From contig NZ_PYLQ01000008.1 in the NCBI RefSeq assembly GCF_003024685.1, forward strand, positions 32,981 through 96,980: a stretch of 64,000 nt of DNA, written 5' to 3'. Each line of letters opens with the position of its first letter. The first letter of the stretch is position 1. Made by a program: the position numbers and the translations under genes. The notes beneath the pieces were generated by a model, which was not told where the DNA came from, searched no databases, and was given only the letters and a program-made list of their open reading frames with translations. The stretch comes from Faecalibacillus intestinalis (lineage in GTDB: Bacteria > Bacillota_I > Bacilli_A > Erysipelotrichales > Coprobacillaceae). Positions 63,702-64,000 of the stretch are shown piece by piece.

Positions 63702-64000
63702 ATGGACAAAGTACTAGAAATCACATCAAATGATCATATTATTATGATTGATAAACTCTGTAAAAGAATATTAGGACATCCTGAAATCTTAGGAAGAATC
63801 ATTAAAGGATTTATTAAAGAAGCTAAGGATGTATCTTTAGAAGAAATCATTGAACTTATTAAAGAAAAGAAGGATCAGGAAGGGAATTCTTATTTCCAAC
63901 AGCTAAATAATGTCATCGATATTGCTCATCATGGAAGAGTGGAATTCGATTATTTCTGCTGTATCAATCTGCCACAAGATGATGGAACAATGAAAAGAAT
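63702..64000 (+). CDS. N-terminal part of a possible Rpn/PD-(D/E)XK nuclease family protein (partial)
   Basis: Open from ATG 63702 to the window end (99 codons), preceded by TATAAT (63677-63682) and AGGAGGG. The start (ITSNDHIIMIDKLCKRILGHPEILGRIIKGFI) and the later GRVEFDYFCCINLPQDDGT resemble the beginning of Rpn-like recombination-promoting nuclease/putative transposase proteins. The catalytic motif would lie beyond the window, so the family call is tentative. Confidence 0.5.
   Translation, partial: MDKVLEITSNDHIIMIDKLCKRILGHPEILGRIIKGFIKEAKDVSLEEIIELIKEKKDQEGNSYFQQLNNVIDIAHHGRVEFDYFCCINLPQDDGTMKR

Noticed and set aside
63702..64000. A mobile element at the right edge.
   Set aside because: The partial protein may be an Rpn-like nuclease, but no terminal repeats or target duplication can be seen within the window, so no element is called.

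Overview
The window is a strongly AT-rich, gene-dense stretch of a low-GC Bacillota chromosome. The alpha2-type glycyl-tRNA synthetase, the order ybeY-cdd-era-recO, the dnaG-rpoD-trmK-nif3 block, a bile salt hydrolase, a PTS and a full Rnf complex together suggest an anaerobic gut commensal, most likely of the Erysipelotrichia (Catenibacterium/Coprobacillus-like). That placement is inferred from gene content, not from a database search. TGA is used as an ordinary stop. No rRNA, tRNA, CRISPR array or insertion sequence was seen.

1-13.6 kb is housekeeping: ybeY end, cdd, era, recO, a YgiQ radical-SAM protein overlapping an alpha/beta-hydrolase that has lost its catalytic Ser and His, glyQS, dnaG, rpoD, trmK, nif3, pyk and a bile salt hydrolase. 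13.6-20.5 kb is an Rnf module: rnfCDGEAB, then apbE (flavinylation) on the other strand, a NusG-II-domain protein and a Gx/HepS-like transporter. A CRP-type palindrome and a perfect cre motif lie upstream of rnfC.

20.5-36.6 kb is an accessory carbohydrate/redox region with heavy decay. Broken genes are an RpiR fragment, a diguanylate cyclase, a GH1/Fe-S chimera, an old-yellow-enzyme-type oxidoreductase, an AroE-like dehydrogenase, a LysR gene, a tcdA fragment and a GH1 tail; a Crp gene also looks frameshifted. Intact genes among them are a beta-glucoside operon (RpiR, PTS EIIC, GH1, GH3, beta-phosphoglucomutase), a second GH1, a LysR regulator and the L-cysteine desulfidase it probably controls. 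36.6-42.2 kb carries a membrane GGDEF protein, full-length tcdA, a DUF2798 protein, a metallo-beta-lactamase-fold protein with an RpiR regulator, and a small coiled protein.

42.2-53.7 kb is the most interesting part. A DtxR-like regulator precedes an operon of DUF454 (YbaN), YgbA (NO-stimulated family), a CydDC-like ABC pair, a small membrane protein and a P1B-type ATPase with an SCA motif. The last two resemble the FezA/FezB core of ferrosome (iron-storage organelle) systems. The same 20-bp palindrome, TAGTTAG-N6-CTAACTA or a close variant, sits in the promoters of the regulator, of this operon and of a MacB/FtsX-type ABC transporter 3' of it, which outlines a local regulon.

53.7-64 kb holds a PadR regulator with two tandem HAAS-like membrane proteins, small lipoproteins and membrane proteins (one lipoprotein and one acetyltransferase broken by a stop codon), an APC permease with an M18 aminopeptidase, two uncharacterised proteins, a Cof-type phosphatase, and the start of what may be an Rpn-like PD-(D/E)XK protein.
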